Notes: a model not told the origin generated them from the letters alone. Shown: positions 31,173-41,476, counted from the stretch's first letter. The stretch is 64,000 nt of DNA from Luteimonas sp. ANT-B3E (GCA_001683895.1 LXQJ01000041.1:60149-124148); one strand, 5' to 3'. Translations and numbers: made by a program.

Positions 31173-32876
31173 ATGCACGAGAGCACCGACACCGCCAGCG
31201 AGCACCCCGCCGCCACGATGCCCGCCGACGCGGTCGTGCCCGGCCCCGACGCGGCGGCCGAGGCAGAACCGCGCGACGTGATGGAGTACGACGTGGTCGC
31301 GGTGGGCGCGGGGCCCGCGGGGCTGGCGTTCGCGATCCGGATGAAGCAGCTGGACCCGTCGCTGTCGGTGTGCGTGATCGAGAAGTCGAGCACCATCGGC
31401 GCCCATATCCTGTCGGGTGCGGTGATCGAGACCGGCCCGCTTGACGCGCTGCTGCCGGGCTGGCGCGACAACCCGCCGCCGGTGTGCGTGGACGCCACCG
31501 AGGACGAGTTCTGGTACTTCACGAAGAGCGGTGGACACCGGTTCCCGGTGGTCCCGCCGGGGATGCGCAACCACGGCAACGTCATCGTCAGCCTGGGCGC
31601 GATGTGTGCGTGGCTGGCGCCGCAGGCCGAGGCGCTCGGCGTGGAGATCTATCCGGGTTTTGCCGCCGCGGAAACGCTGCACGCCGACGACGGCACCGTC
31701 ATTGGCGTGCGCATCGGCGACATGGGTGTCGCGCGCGACGGCTCGCGCAAGCCCGGCTACGCCGCCGGCATCGACATCCACGCGCGCGTGACCGTGCTTG
31801 CCGAGGGCGCGCGCGGACACCTGACCAAACGGCTGGTAAAGCGCTTCGACCTCGACGCCGAGAGCGATCCGCAGGCGTATTCCATCGGCATCAAGGAGCT
31901 GTGGCAGCTGCCCGAAGGCCGCGGCACCCCGGGCAGGATCCTGCATTCGCTGGGCTGGCCCGCGGACACGCAGACCTACGGCGGCAGCTTCATGTACCAC
32001 CTCGACCGCGACCGCGTGGCGATCGGGTTCGTCAGCGGGCTCGATTACCGCGACCCGATGTATGCGCCGTACGAGGCGTTCCAGCAGTGGAAGCACCACC
32101 CGGTGATCAAGCCGCTGCTGGAAGGCGGCAGCATCCTGTCGACGGGCGCGCGCGCCATCGTCACCGGCGGCTGGCAGTCGCTGCCGAAGGTCGAGATGCC
32201 CGGCGCGCTGCTGATCGGCGACACTGCCGGGCTGCTCAACGTGCCCAAGATCAAGGGCACGCACCAAGCGATGCGCTCGGGGATGATGGCGGCCGAGCAC
32301 CTCGTCGCGGGTGCGCTGGCGCCGTCCGGCTTCGACGCCCGCCTGCGCGGGTCGGAGGTGATGGCCGAGCTGCACGGCGTGCGCAACATCAAGCCCGGCT
32401 TCAAGAAGGGCCTGTGGATGGGCTTGGCCAACGCAGCGTGGGAGACCGTGACCGCGGGCAGGTCACCGTGGACGCTCGCGGTCAAGGCGGACTGGTCGTC
32501 GCTGGACCGGCTCGACGAGGTCACCCCGCCGAAGCGCGACTACATCACCCGCGACCTCGCCCCCCGCGACCGCCTCGCCGGCGTCTACTTTGCCGCCACC
32601 GAACACGACGAGGACCAGCCCGTGCACCTGGTCGTACAGGACACGTCGATCTGCGTGACCCGCTGCGTCGAGGAGTACGGGAACCCATGCACGCGCTTCT
32701 GCCCCGCGGGCGTCTACGAGATCGTCGACGACGCGGCCGCCGACACCGGCAAGCGGCTGCAGATCAACGCCGCCAACTGCGTGCACTGCAAGACCTGCGA
32801 CATCAAGGACCCCTACGAGATCATCACCTGGGTGACGCCGGAAGGCGGCGCCGGCCCGAATTACCAGAACCTCTGA
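31173..32876 (+). CDS. Electron transfer flavoprotein-ubiquinone oxidoreductase
   Basis: FAD-binding VAVGAGPAGLAFAIRMKQ; C-terminal 4Fe-4S CVHCKTCDIKDPYEIITWVTPEGGAGPNYQNL. Confidence 0.97.
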   Translation: MHESTDTASEHPAATMPADAVVPGPDAAAEAEPRDVMEYDVVAVGAGPAGLAFAIRMKQLDPSLSVCVIEKSSTIGAHILSGAVIETGPLDALLPGWRDNPPPVCVDATEDEFWYFTKSGGHRFPVVPPGMRNHGNVIVSLGAMCAWLAPQAEALGVEIYPGFAAAETLHADDGTVIGVRIGDMGVARDGSRKPGYAAGIDIHARVTVLAEGARGHLTKRLVKRFDLDAESDPQAYSIGIKELWQLPEGRGTPGRILHSLGWPADTQTYGGSFMYHLDRDRVAIGFVSGLDYRDPMYAPYEAFQQWKHHPVIKPLLEGGSILSTGARAIVTGGWQSLPKVEMPGALLIGDTAGLLNVPKIKGTHQAMRSGMMAAEHLVAGALAPSGFDARLRGSEVMAELHGVRNIKPGFKKGLWMGLANAAWETVTAGRSPWTLAVKADWSSLDRLDEVTPPKRDYITRDLAPRDRLAGVYFAATEHDEDQPVHLVVQDTSICVTRCVEEYGNPCTRFCPAGVYEIVDDAAADTGKRLQINAANCVHCKTCDIKDPYEIITWVTPEGGAGPNYQNL

Positions 32877-32898
32877 CCCGGGTGCGGGAGGCAATCGT

Positions 32899-34974
32899 TT
32901 GAGGGCCGTGCTGCGCAGCGCCGCGTTCCGCACCCTGCGGGCGCTGTTCCGGCTGGTGCCGCTGGACGAACCCACCCGTGACCGCCTGCGACAGGGCTTC
33001 AGCGACCGCTTTCCGACGCTGGTACCGCGCCCGGCGCGCAGCCGCGACGGCGCCGGCCGCAGCCGACGCCCGCGCGACGCCAGCGCCGGCGCGGCGATCG
33101 GCCACCGCACCGCCGCCGACGGGGCCCTGCCGTCGCCGCTGCCGGCGCGAGTGATCACGTTCTACCTGCCGCAGTTCCATCCAATCCCCGCGAACGACGA
33201 CTGGTGGGGCGCGGGCTTCACCGAGTGGCGCAACGTGGCGCAGGCACTCCCGCAGTTCGCCGGCCACGCACAGCCACGGCTGCCGGCGGACCTCGGCTTC
33301 TACGACCTGCGCCAGCCGTCGGTGATGCACGCGCAGGCGGCGCTCGCCCGCGCGCACGGCGTCGCGGGGTTCTGTTTCTACAGCTACTGGTTCCACGGCC
33401 GCCGCCTGCTCGACGCGCCGATCGAACAGTGGCTCGCCGACCCCACTCTCGACCTGCCGGCGTGCCTGTGCTGGGCCAACGAGCCGTGGACGCGCAGCTG
33501 GGACGGCCGTCCGGGCGAGACGCTGGTGGCGCAGTCGCACGATGCAGAGGACGACCTCGCCTACATTGCGTACGTCGCGCGCTTCATGGCCGACCCGCGG
33601 TACCTGCGCGTCGACGGCCAACCGCTGCTGCTGGTGTACCGTGCCGCCCGGCTGCCGGACCCCGCTGCCACCACGGCGCGCTGGCGCACGTGGTGCCGCG
33701 ACCATGGGATCGGCGAGATCCACCTGGTCGCGGTGCAGGGCTTCGAGCGGCCGGCGCCGGCCACGCTGGGTTTCGACGCCGCGGTCGAGTTCCCGCCAAA
33801 CCTGTCGACCCCGACCGACCTCACCGCCGCGCAGGTGCGGATCAACCCCGACTTCGCCGGCCAGGTGCTCGACTGGCGCGACCTGCCCGCCGCGGCGCTG
33901 GCGCGTCCGCGACCCGATTACCGCACCTATCCAGGCGTGAACTGCGGCTGGGACAACGCGCCGCGGCGGCCAGGCGCCGGGCGCAGCTTCGTGCACGCCG
34001 CGCCGCGCCGCTACCGCGACTGGCTGGTGCGCGCGATCGGTGAGCGCCTCGATGGCCACGGAGTCGATGCGCGGCTGGTCTTCGTCAACGCGTGGAACGA
34101 ATGGGCCGAGGGCGCTGTGCTGGAGCCGGACACGCGCCTCGGCCACGCGTGGCTGCAGGCAACGCGCGCCGCGCTGGTGGCCGCTGACGCGGCGCGCGCG
34201 TCGGACAACGTCGCGGCGTCCGCGCGCTCCGCGGCCGGCCACCCCTGCGCGGTCATCCACGCCTGGTACGCCGATGCGTTCGGCGAGATCCTCGACGCGC
34301 TCGCGGCCACCGGGCTCGCGTGGCGGCTTGTCGTCACCACGACGCCTGACCGCGCCGACGCCATGCGTAACGAGCTCGACGCGCGCGCGATGGACGCGGA
34401 GTTCGCACTCGGCGACAACCGCGGTCGCGACATCCTTCCATTCCTGCACGTCGCCGACCGTTTGCTCGACGACGGCGTGGACTGCGTGCTGAAGCTGCAC
34501 ACCAAGCGCTCGCCGCACCGCGACGACGGCGACCGCTGGCGCCGCGATCTGGTGGCCGCCCTCGCCTCGCGCGACGCCACGCATGACGCGCTTGCCGCGT
34601 TCGCCGCGCGGCCGGCGCTCGGCATGCTGGTGCCCGCGGGACACCTGCAGCCGATGGCCTACTACCTCGGCGACAACCTCGACCACCTCGGTTACCTGTG
34701 CGCGCGCCTCGGGCTGCCGCCGGTGGACGCCGACGCGCACGCGTTCGCATCGGGAAGCATGTTCTGGGTCCGGCTGGAGGCGCTGCGGCCGATCCTCGAT
34801 GGCCACCTCGACCCATGGGAATTCGAGGGCGAGCGCGGCCAGCTCGACGGCACCCTCGCGCACGCGCTGGAGCGGCTGTTCACCGCCGCGGTGGCGGCGG
34901 CGGGCTTTGACGTCGCGCAGACGGCACCGCTCCCGCGCCCGGCGCCTGTCCCGGGCGCACCGGATGCACGCTGA
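32899..34974 (+). CDS. WbsX-like glycosyl hydrolase/transferase fused to rhamnan-synthesis-F-like domain
   Basis: ARVITFYLPQFHPIPANDDWWGAGFTEWRNV... (WbsX), C-terminal NRGRDILPFLHVADRLLDDGVDCVLKLHTKRSPH (RgpF). TTG or nearby GTG start. Confidence 0.88.
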   Translation: MRAVLRSAAFRTLRALFRLVPLDEPTRDRLRQGFSDRFPTLVPRPARSRDGAGRSRRPRDASAGAAIGHRTAADGALPSPLPARVITFYLPQFHPIPANDDWWGAGFTEWRNVAQALPQFAGHAQPRLPADLGFYDLRQPSVMHAQAALARAHGVAGFCFYSYWFHGRRLLDAPIEQWLADPTLDLPACLCWANEPWTRSWDGRPGETLVAQSHDAEDDLAYIAYVARFMADPRYLRVDGQPLLLVYRAARLPDPAATTARWRTWCRDHGIGEIHLVAVQGFERPAPATLGFDAAVEFPPNLSTPTDLTAAQVRINPDFAGQVLDWRDLPAAALARPRPDYRTYPGVNCGWDNAPRRPGAGRSFVHAAPRRYRDWLVRAIGERLDGHGVDARLVFVNAWNEWAEGAVLEPDTRLGHAWLQATRAALVAADAARASDNVAASARSAAGHPCAVIHAWYADAFGEILDALAATGLAWRLVVTTTPDRADAMRNELDARAMDAEFALGDNRGRDILPFLHVADRLLDDGVDCVLKLHTKRSPHRDDGDRWRRDLVAALASRDATHDALAAFAARPALGMLVPAGHLQPMAYYLGDNLDHLGYLCARLGLPPVDADAHAFASGSMFWVRLEALRPILDGHLDPWEFEGERGQLDGTLAHALERLFTAAVAAAGFDVAQTAPLPRPAPVPGAPDAR

Positions 34975-35713
34975 TCCGCCGCGCAGTGCCGGAACACCCG
35001 CCGACGGCGTGAGTGCCGGGCTGCGCGTCGCCATACTGCAGTCCAACTACATCCCATGGAAGGGCTACTTCGACCTGATCGGCGCTGTCGATACGTTCGT
35101 CCTCTACGACGATGTCCAGTACACGAAGAACGACTGGCGCAATCGCAACCGGATCAAGACGCCGCAAGGGCCAGCGTGGCTGACGGTGCCCGTCGGGCAG
35201 GACATCAACAGGCGGATCCGCGACGTCGTGCTGCCCGACCCGCGCTGGCAGGCGCGGCACTGGAAAACGCTGGCGGCCAACTACAGGCGCGCGCCGTTTT
35301 TTGACGAAGTGGCCGAGACATTCGCGCCCCACTGGCTCGCATCCCGGCAAACATCGCTCAGCGAACTCAACCGCACCCTGATCTCCGCCGTGGCCCGCTA
35401 CCTTGACATCCCGACGCGCATCGAGGATTGCAGCAACCATCCTGTCGATGCGCCCGCAGGACCCAGCGCTCGACTGGTCTCGATGTGCCGCGAAATGGGC
35501 GCGGCAACGTACGTCAGCGGTCCTGCCGCGCGCAGTTACCTCGACGTCGATGCGTTTGCTGCCGCGGGGGTCGCGGTGGAATGGTTTGCCTATCCGCCCT
35601 ACCCCGCATACCCGCAGCTATGGGGCGCTTTCGAGCACCATGTCACCATCCTCGACCTGCTGTTCAACTGCGGATCCCGGGCACCTCGCTACATGAAGGC
35701 CTCATGGACATGA
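34964..35713 (+). CDS. WbqC-like family protein
   Basis: VAILQSNYIPWKGYFDLIGAVDTFVLYDDVQYTKNDWRNRNRIKTPQGPAWLTVPV. Confidence 0.93.
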   Translation: MHADPPRSAGTPADGVSAGLRVAILQSNYIPWKGYFDLIGAVDTFVLYDDVQYTKNDWRNRNRIKTPQGPAWLTVPVGQDINRRIRDVVLPDPRWQARHWKTLAANYRRAPFFDEVAETFAPHWLASRQTSLSELNRTLISAVARYLDIPTRIEDCSNHPVDAPAGPSARLVSMCREMGAATYVSGPAARSYLDVDAFAAAGVAVEWFAYPPYPAYPQLWGAFEHHVTILDLLFNCGSRAPRYMKASWT

Positions 35714-36645
35714 AGCTGTCGATTGTCGCAACGCTGTACCAGTCGGCGGCCCACGTCGAGGAATTCTGCAGGCGGGCGGAGGAGGCAGCTCGCGCTCATG
35801 CCGCCGACTCCTTCGAGATCGTCCTGGTCAACGATGGATCGGAGGATGCGAGCCTGGCGCTTGCGCTCCAGGTCGTTGATCGATCCCGGCACGTGGTCGT
35901 CGTGGATCTGTCCCGCAACTTCGGGCACCACAAGGCGATGATGACCGGCTTGGCCCATGCACGCGGCGAGCAGGTCTTCCTGATCGACAGTGACCTCGAG
36001 GAAGACCCGGAGTGGCTGCGGACCTTTGCCGCTCGCCTCGCGGCGGAGAACTGCGATGTCGTCTTCGGCGTGCAGCGGTCCCGCAAGGGCGGACTGTTCG
36101 AGCGCGCGACGGGACCGCTGTACTACGGCGCGTTCCGGCTGCTGACCGATCTCGAACTCCCGCGCGACATGGTCACGGCCCGGCTCATGACGCGCCGATA
36201 CGTGGATGCCCTGCTGCAGCATCGCGAACGCGAGCTCGACATCGGTGGCCTGTGGCTCGTCACGGGCTTCAAGCAGATGCCCGAACCGGTCACCAAGCAC
36301 TCCAGCAGTCCGACGACCTACACGCTGAAGCGCAAAATCGGGTTGTTCGTGAACACGATCACGTCGTTCACCAGCCAGCCATTGGTCTACATCTGCTACA
36401 TCGGCCTCGCAATCTCCCTCATCGCCGGCGCCGCCACCATCTTCCTGGTGTTCCAGTGGCTGTTCCTCGCGAAGCCGAGCAGCGGCTGGACCTCGGTCAT
36501 GGCGTCGATCTGGCTGCTGGGGGGTTGGATCATCCTGTTCCTCGGCATCATCGGCATCTACCTGTCCAAGATGTTCTTGGAGATCAAGCGACGCCCCTAT
36601 ACCATCGTCCGCCGGATCTACGGGGCGCGCGAGCATGGCGATTGA
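35704..36645 (+). CDS. Membrane-anchored GT2 (DPM1/GtrB/ArnC-like)
   Basis: LSIVATLYQSAAHVEEFCRRAEEA...EIVLVNDGSEDAS...LIDSDLEEDPEW; two C-terminal TM segments; overlaps both neighbours. Confidence 0.9.
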   Translation: MDMKLSIVATLYQSAAHVEEFCRRAEEAARAHAADSFEIVLVNDGSEDASLALALQVVDRSRHVVVVDLSRNFGHHKAMMTGLAHARGEQVFLIDSDLEEDPEWLRTFAARLAAENCDVVFGVQRSRKGGLFERATGPLYYGAFRLLTDLELPRDMVTARLMTRRYVDALLQHRERELDIGGLWLVTGFKQMPEPVTKHSSSPTTYTLKRKIGLFVNTITSFTSQPLVYICYIGLAISLIAGAATIFLVFQWLFLAKPSSGWTSVMASIWLLGGWIILFLGIIGIYLSKMFLEIKRRPYTIVRRIYGAREHGD

Positions 36646-37273
36646 CCTGGGCACCATCCGCGCGGACCTGGCGCGGTTCCACACCGGCAAGCTGGTCGAG
36701 CACGGCGTCAGCCCCCGCGGCGCCGGCTGGAACGGCGAGGCCGCGCAGGCCACGCGCTTCGCGCAGCTGGCGCAGCTGCTGCCCAACGACCGCGACGGTG
36801 GCTTCAGCCTCAGCGACCTGGGCTGCGGCTACGGCGCCCTGCTCGACTACCTGCGGCCGCGCTTCGGCGCCTTCGACTACGCCGGTTACGACGTGTCGGA
36901 CGCGATGATCGACGCGGCCAACGCACGCCACGCAGGCGATGCGGACGCACGCTTCGTGCTGTCGAGCGAGCTCGCCCCGGCCGATTATGCGATCGCCAGC
37001 GGCATCTTCAGCCTCCGCGTGGGGCGCAACGACGCCGAGTGGATGGACTATCTCGAGTCGGTGCTGGACATGCTCGACCGCAACAGCCGGCATGGGTTCG
37101 CGTTCAACTCGCTGACGAAGTATTCCGACGCTGACAGGATGCGCGAAGAGCTGTTCTACGCCGACCCCTGCGTGCTGTTCGACCTGTGCAAGCGCCGCTA
37201 CTCGCGCAACGTGGCGCTACTGCACGACTACGAGCTCTACGACTTCACGATCCTGGTGCGGAAGTCGTCGTGA
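36635..37273 (+). CDS. SAM-dependent methyltransferase
   Basis: SLSDLGCGYGALLDYLRPRFGAFDYAGYDVSDAMIDAA. Confidence 0.88.
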   Translation: MAIDLGTIRADLARFHTGKLVEHGVSPRGAGWNGEAAQATRFAQLAQLLPNDRDGGFSLSDLGCGYGALLDYLRPRFGAFDYAGYDVSDAMIDAANARHAGDADARFVLSSELAPADYAIASGIFSLRVGRNDAEWMDYLESVLDMLDRNSRHGFAFNSLTKYSDADRMREELFYADPCVLFDLCKRRYSRNVALLHDYELYDFTILVRKSS

Positions 37274-37399
37274 CCGGTATGCACGCCGGGCACGCGGCGC
37301 CCCGCTGACCTCCGTGCGAACAGATCCCCACGGCGTCGGCGCCCGGCGCCGCCGACGTGCCGGGCACCACCCCTCCCGCCGCTGACTGCAGACGACCCG

Positions 37400-37774
37400 A
37401 TGACCAAGTTCGCCGCGTGGGCCTGCGTGCTGCTGACGATCGCGCTCACGGTCTACGGGCAGTTCATCATCAAATGGCAGGTGATCGAGGCCGGCGCCCT
37501 GCCCGACGGCACCGCGCAGCGCATCCAGTACGTCTGGCGCCTTCTGCTGAATCCCTGGGTCATCAGCGCGTTCGCCGCGGCCTTCCTGGCGTCGATGACG
37601 TGGATCCTGGCGATGACGCGGCTGCCGCTCAGCGAGGCCTATCCACTCACCGCGATGGTGTTCGCCTGCGTGGTGTTCGGCGGCGCCCTGGTCTTCGCGG
37701 AGCCCCTGTCAACGGGCCGCATCGTCGGCGTCGCGCTGATCATGCTCGGGCTGGTGGTGGGGAGCCGCTGGTGA
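37400..37774 (+). CDS. EamA/SMR-like (ArnE-like) 4-TM small transporter
   Basis: Four TM helices; RLPLSEAYPLTAMVFACVVFGGALVFAEPLSTGRIVGVALIMLGLVVGS. Confidence 0.85.
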   Translation: MTKFAAWACVLLTIALTVYGQFIIKWQVIEAGALPDGTAQRIQYVWRLLLNPWVISAFAAAFLASMTWILAMTRLPLSEAYPLTAMVFACVVFGGALVFAEPLSTGRIVGVALIMLGLVVGSRW

Positions 37775-38667
37775 ACCTGTGCCCGGCGTGCGACGGCAGG
37801 CACGCCGCGCCGGATTTCCGCTGCCCGCACTGCGGCTTCGCGCCACCGATGCAGGACGGCGTGCCGCTGCTGGCGCCGGCGCTCGCGCGCGCGGTATCGG
37901 GCTTCGACCCGGCGGAGTTCGCGGCGCTGGCGGCCCAGGAAGACGGACACTTCTGGTTCGAGGGCCGCAGCCGGATCATCGTCGACGCGCTGCGCCGTCA
38001 CGTGCCGGCACCGCATGACTACCTGGAGGTCGGCTGCGGCACGGGCCACGTGCTGGCCGCCGTGGCCGCGGCGTTCCCCGGCCTCGCCATCACCGCCAGC
38101 GAGGTGCTGGCCGAGGGCCTGCGCCACGCCGCCCTCCGCGCGCCCGGCGCGCGGCTGCTGCAGCTGGATGCGCGCGCGCTGCCGTTCGAGAACGCGTTCG
38201 ACGTCATCGGCGCCTACGACGTGCTGGAGCACATCGTCGAGGACGACGCGGTGCTGGCGGCGATGCACCGCGCGCTGCGTCCCGGGGGCCACGTCGTGCT
38301 GACGGTGCCGCAGCACCCGGCGCTGTGGAGCGCGCAGGACGACCTCGCGCGCCACGAGCGCCGCTACCGGCGCGACGAGCTTGAGGCAAAGCTGCGCGAC
38401 GCAGGCTTCGTCATCGTCGCCAGCACCTCGTTCATGACCCTGCTGCTGCCGGCGATGTGGCTGTCGCGGCGCCGAGCGCCCGCTGCCGCGGCGCCCGGCG
38501 CGCGCGTCACCGATGACGAGATGGCGCCACCTGCGTGGGCCAACGCGCTGATGGGCGCGACGCTGGCCATCGAGCGCAGGGCGATCGCGCTCGGCGTGAT
38601 GCTGCCGGTCGGGGGCAGCCGGCTGGTCGTCGCGCGCCGCATGCGCGCCGCGGAGGCGTCGTCGTGA
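37771..38667 (+). CDS. Class I SAM methyltransferase with N-terminal zinc-ribbon-like CxxC pairs
   Basis: GTG start; NLCPACDG...CPHCGFAPP; YLEVGCGTGHVLAAVAAAFP; GTGA overlap with upstream gene. Confidence 0.88.
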   Translation: MNLCPACDGRHAAPDFRCPHCGFAPPMQDGVPLLAPALARAVSGFDPAEFAALAAQEDGHFWFEGRSRIIVDALRRHVPAPHDYLEVGCGTGHVLAAVAAAFPGLAITASEVLAEGLRHAALRAPGARLLQLDARALPFENAFDVIGAYDVLEHIVEDDAVLAAMHRALRPGGHVVLTVPQHPALWSAQDDLARHERRYRRDELEAKLRDAGFVIVASTSFMTLLLPAMWLSRRRAPAAAAPGARVTDDEMAPPAWANALMGATLAIERRAIALGVMLPVGGSRLVVARRMRAAEASS

Positions 38668-39797
38668 TCCCGTTCAACCAGCCGTACATGACCGGCCGCG
38701 AGCTGGAGAACATCCGCCAGGCGCACCTCAACCGGCACCTGTCAGGCGATGGTCCGTTCACCCGGCGCTGCCATGCCGACCTGCAGCGCATGACCGGCAG
38801 CCCCTGCGCGCTGCTGACGCACTCGTGCACCGCGGCGCTCGAGATGGCGGCGCTGATGTGCGACTTCGCGCCGGGCGACGAGGTCATCATGCCGTCGTAC
38901 ACGTTCGTGTCGACCGCCAACGCCTTCGTGCTGCGCGGCGCGACCCCGGTGTTCGTGGACATCCGGGCCGACACGCTCAACCTCGACGAGCGCCTGGTGG
39001 AGGCCGCGATCACCCCGCGCACGCGCGCGATCTGCGTGGTGCACTACGCGGGCGTGGCGTGCGCGATGGACGCCATCTGCGACATCGCCGCGCGGCACGG
39101 GCTGGTGGTCGTGGAAGACGCCGCGCAGGGGATCCTGTCGCGGCATCGCGGGCGCCACCTCGGCAGCATCGGCAGCTACGGTGCGCTGAGCTTCCACGAA
39201 ACCAAGAACGTGATCTGCGGCGAGGGCGGCGCGCTGCTGGTCAACGATCCCGCGCAGGTCGAGCATGCCGAGGTGGTGCGCGAGAAGGGCACCAACCGCA
39301 GCCGCTACTTCCGCGGCCAGGTCGACAAATACACGTGGATCGAACCCGGCTCGTCTTACCTGCCGGGCGAGATCACCGCGGCGTTCCTGTCGGCGCAGCT
39401 CGACGACGCGGAGGCGCTGACGCGCCGCCGGCTGGCGATCTGGGACACCTACCACGCGTGGGCCGCCCCGCACGAACGCGCGGGACGGCTGCGCCGGCCG
39501 ACGGTGCCCGACGACTGCACGCACAACGCGCACATGTACTACCTCGTGCTACCGGGACTCAACGCGCGCACGCGGGTGATCGAGGCTCTGCGCGTACGCG
39601 ACGTCAACGCGGTCTTCCACTACGTGCCTCTGCACTCCTCGCCCGCCGGGCGCCGGCTGGGGCGCCATGTCGGGGACATGGCGGTGACCGACTCGGTGGC
39701 CGATGGACTGCTGCGGATGCCGCTATGGATCGGGCTCGAGGACCAGCTGCCGCATGTGCTGGAGGCCGCGGACGCCGCGCTGCGGCTGGTCGATTAG
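38664..39797 (+). CDS. rffA: dTDP-4-amino-4,6-dideoxygalactose transaminase-like (DegT/DnrJ/EryC1 family)
   Basis: HSCTAALEMAALMCDFAPGDEVIMPSYTFVSTANAFVLRGATPVFVDIRADTLNLD; SFHETKNVICGEGGAL. Confidence 0.92.
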   Translation: MIPFNQPYMTGRELENIRQAHLNRHLSGDGPFTRRCHADLQRMTGSPCALLTHSCTAALEMAALMCDFAPGDEVIMPSYTFVSTANAFVLRGATPVFVDIRADTLNLDERLVEAAITPRTRAICVVHYAGVACAMDAICDIAARHGLVVVEDAAQGILSRHRGRHLGSIGSYGALSFHETKNVICGEGGALLVNDPAQVEHAEVVREKGTNRSRYFRGQVDKYTWIEPGSSYLPGEITAAFLSAQLDDAEALTRRRLAIWDTYHAWAAPHERAGRLRRPTVPDDCTHNAHMYYLVLPGLNARTRVIEALRVRDVNAVFHYVPLHSSPAGRRLGRHVGDMAVTDSVADGLLRMPLWIGLEDQLPHVLEAADAALRLVD

Positions 39798-39830
39798 GCG
39801 GCTGGTCGACTACACGGCTGGTCGACTACA
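39783..39830 (+). repeat. 16-bp tandem triplication across the transaminase stop codon
   Basis: cggctggtcgattagg | cggctggtcgactaca | cggctggtcgactaca. Confidence 0.9.
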
Positions 39831-39850
39831 CGGCGGGGCCGCGCGGCGCA

Positions 39851-41476
39851 TCAGCGCGGCGCGGGCACTGCGGGCGCCGGCATGACGCCAGCGTCGGGGT
39901 CGGGGTCTGGGGACGGCGCGGGGAGCGATGGAGGCCGTCGCGTCGCGGCGACCGGCAGCGGCCCAGCGGCCTGCACCAGCTCCGGATGGGCGCGAGCGAA
40001 CCGCGGCGAGAACATTCCCAGCCGGTGCTCGCGCAGCATGTCCACGACGCGCACGCGCGTGTCCTGCGGCAAACCGCAGATGGTCAGCTGGTCGACGCAA
40101 TCGCGCTGGGCCAGCGGGTCACGCACGACGTCTCCGTACTGCGCAGCCATCACGTCGTAGTAGCCCAGGATCCCCGGCGCGGCGCGCCACGACTGCAGCG
40201 AAAGCGGCAGCTGCACCGCAAGCAGCAGCAGCGCGGCCGCCGCTGCGCCCAGCTGCGCACGGCGGTCGAAGGGTCGTGCCGCGACCCGCGCGGCCGCCAT
40301 CAGCAGCAGCGCCAGGATCCCGATCTGGTACAGGCTGACGTAGCGCCCCTGGTCGAAATAGCCCGATCCGCGGACGAACACGCGCCCGTACGCGACGCCG
40401 GCGATGTAGCCGTAAAACAGCAGCATCAGGCAGATCGCGGCGAAGCTGGCCGCGACCGGCCGGTCGCGCAGCGCGCGCACCCAGAACCAGCCGTGCGCCG
40501 CCACCACCAGCAGCCCCAGCGCCACCTGCGCCGCCTGCCAGCCGGCGCCGAACAGCCCCTGCAGCGCGTTGCGCCACGCCACACCCGACGCCGCCGGGCT
40601 GATCACCCAGCGCCAGGCATCGCCGGCATGCGCGGCCATGCCCGCCAGCCGCGCATCGAGCGGCGCATTGAACACCGCGAGCGTGCTGCCGCGGACCTCG
40701 CCGAAGACTGCATAGGTCACGCGCGCGACGAGCAGCGCCGCGACCATGATCGCGACCACGACCAGCGCGCGCCGCAGCCGCTGCAGCCGCTGCAGCCGCC
40801 AGCCGGCGAACAGCGCCGCGATCGCCAGCGCGATCCCGGTCAGCGTCGCCGAAGTGTCGGCCGCGACGGCGTAGACCAGCGCCCAGCACGCGAACGGCCA
40901 CGCGGCCCTGCCCTCCAGCACCCGCCACGCGGCGTGGAATACCAGGAACGCCAGCAGGTAGTCGACGAAGCCCAGCGTGACCATCGAGTACAGGTAGGTG
41001 TAGTACGCATTGAGCGACAGCTGCACTGCGGCCATCGCCGCCAGCAGCAGGTACAGCGCGGGCGGTCGCGCCGACGGCGGCACGTCGCGCGTGGCCATCC
41101 GCGCCAGCACCAGCCAGCCGAGCGCCGCGAACACCACGCCGGCCATCGCCTCCAGCGTGAAGTCGAGCCCGAACCAGCGCGCGTTGAGGTACATCATCAG
41201 CTTGTAGTGCGGCAGGCCGTGGTCGAGCCCGGCGCGCTTGACCAGGAAGTCGCCGAAACCGCCACCGTCGTCGATGACGTGCACCAGGAAGGTGTCGGCG
41301 AACAGCCAGTTGTCGGCCATCAGCATCGGGTTGGCGATGTGCCGGGCGAACAGCAGCGCGTTGGCGATCGCGGCCAGCGCCAGCACCCACAGCGCGATCC
41401 GCGCCCGCCGCTGCGCGGCCGGATCGATCCCCGCGGGCGGCAGGGACGGCGTGTCGGTGCTGGCGGCAGCGCGCAT
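39851..41476 (-). CDS. Large multi-TM membrane protein (possible GT-C-like glycosyltransferase)
   Basis: ~540 aa with ~10 hydrophobic segments; MADNWLFADTFLVHVIDDGGGFGDFLVKRAGLDHGLPHYKL early extracytoplasmic acidic loop. No precise family recognised. Confidence 0.7.
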   Translation of the reverse strand: MRAAASTDTPSLPPAGIDPAAQRRARIALWVLALAAIANALLFARHIANPMLMADNWLFADTFLVHVIDDGGGFGDFLVKRAGLDHGLPHYKLMMYLNARWFGLDFTLEAMAGVVFAALGWLVLARMATRDVPPSARPPALYLLLAAMAAVQLSLNAYYTYLYSMVTLGFVDYLLAFLVFHAAWRVLEGRAAWPFACWALVYAVAADTSATLTGIALAIAALFAGWRLQRLQRLRRALVVVAIMVAALLVARVTYAVFGEVRGSTLAVFNAPLDARLAGMAAHAGDAWRWVISPAASGVAWRNALQGLFGAGWQAAQVALGLLVVAAHGWFWVRALRDRPVAASFAAICLMLLFYGYIAGVAYGRVFVRGSGYFDQGRYVSLYQIGILALLLMAAARVAARPFDRRAQLGAAAAALLLLAVQLPLSLQSWRAAPGILGYYDVMAAQYGDVVRDPLAQRDCVDQLTICGLPQDTRVRVVDMLREHRLGMFSPRFARAHPELVQAAGPLPVAATRRPPSLPAPSPDPDPDAGVMPAPAVPAPR

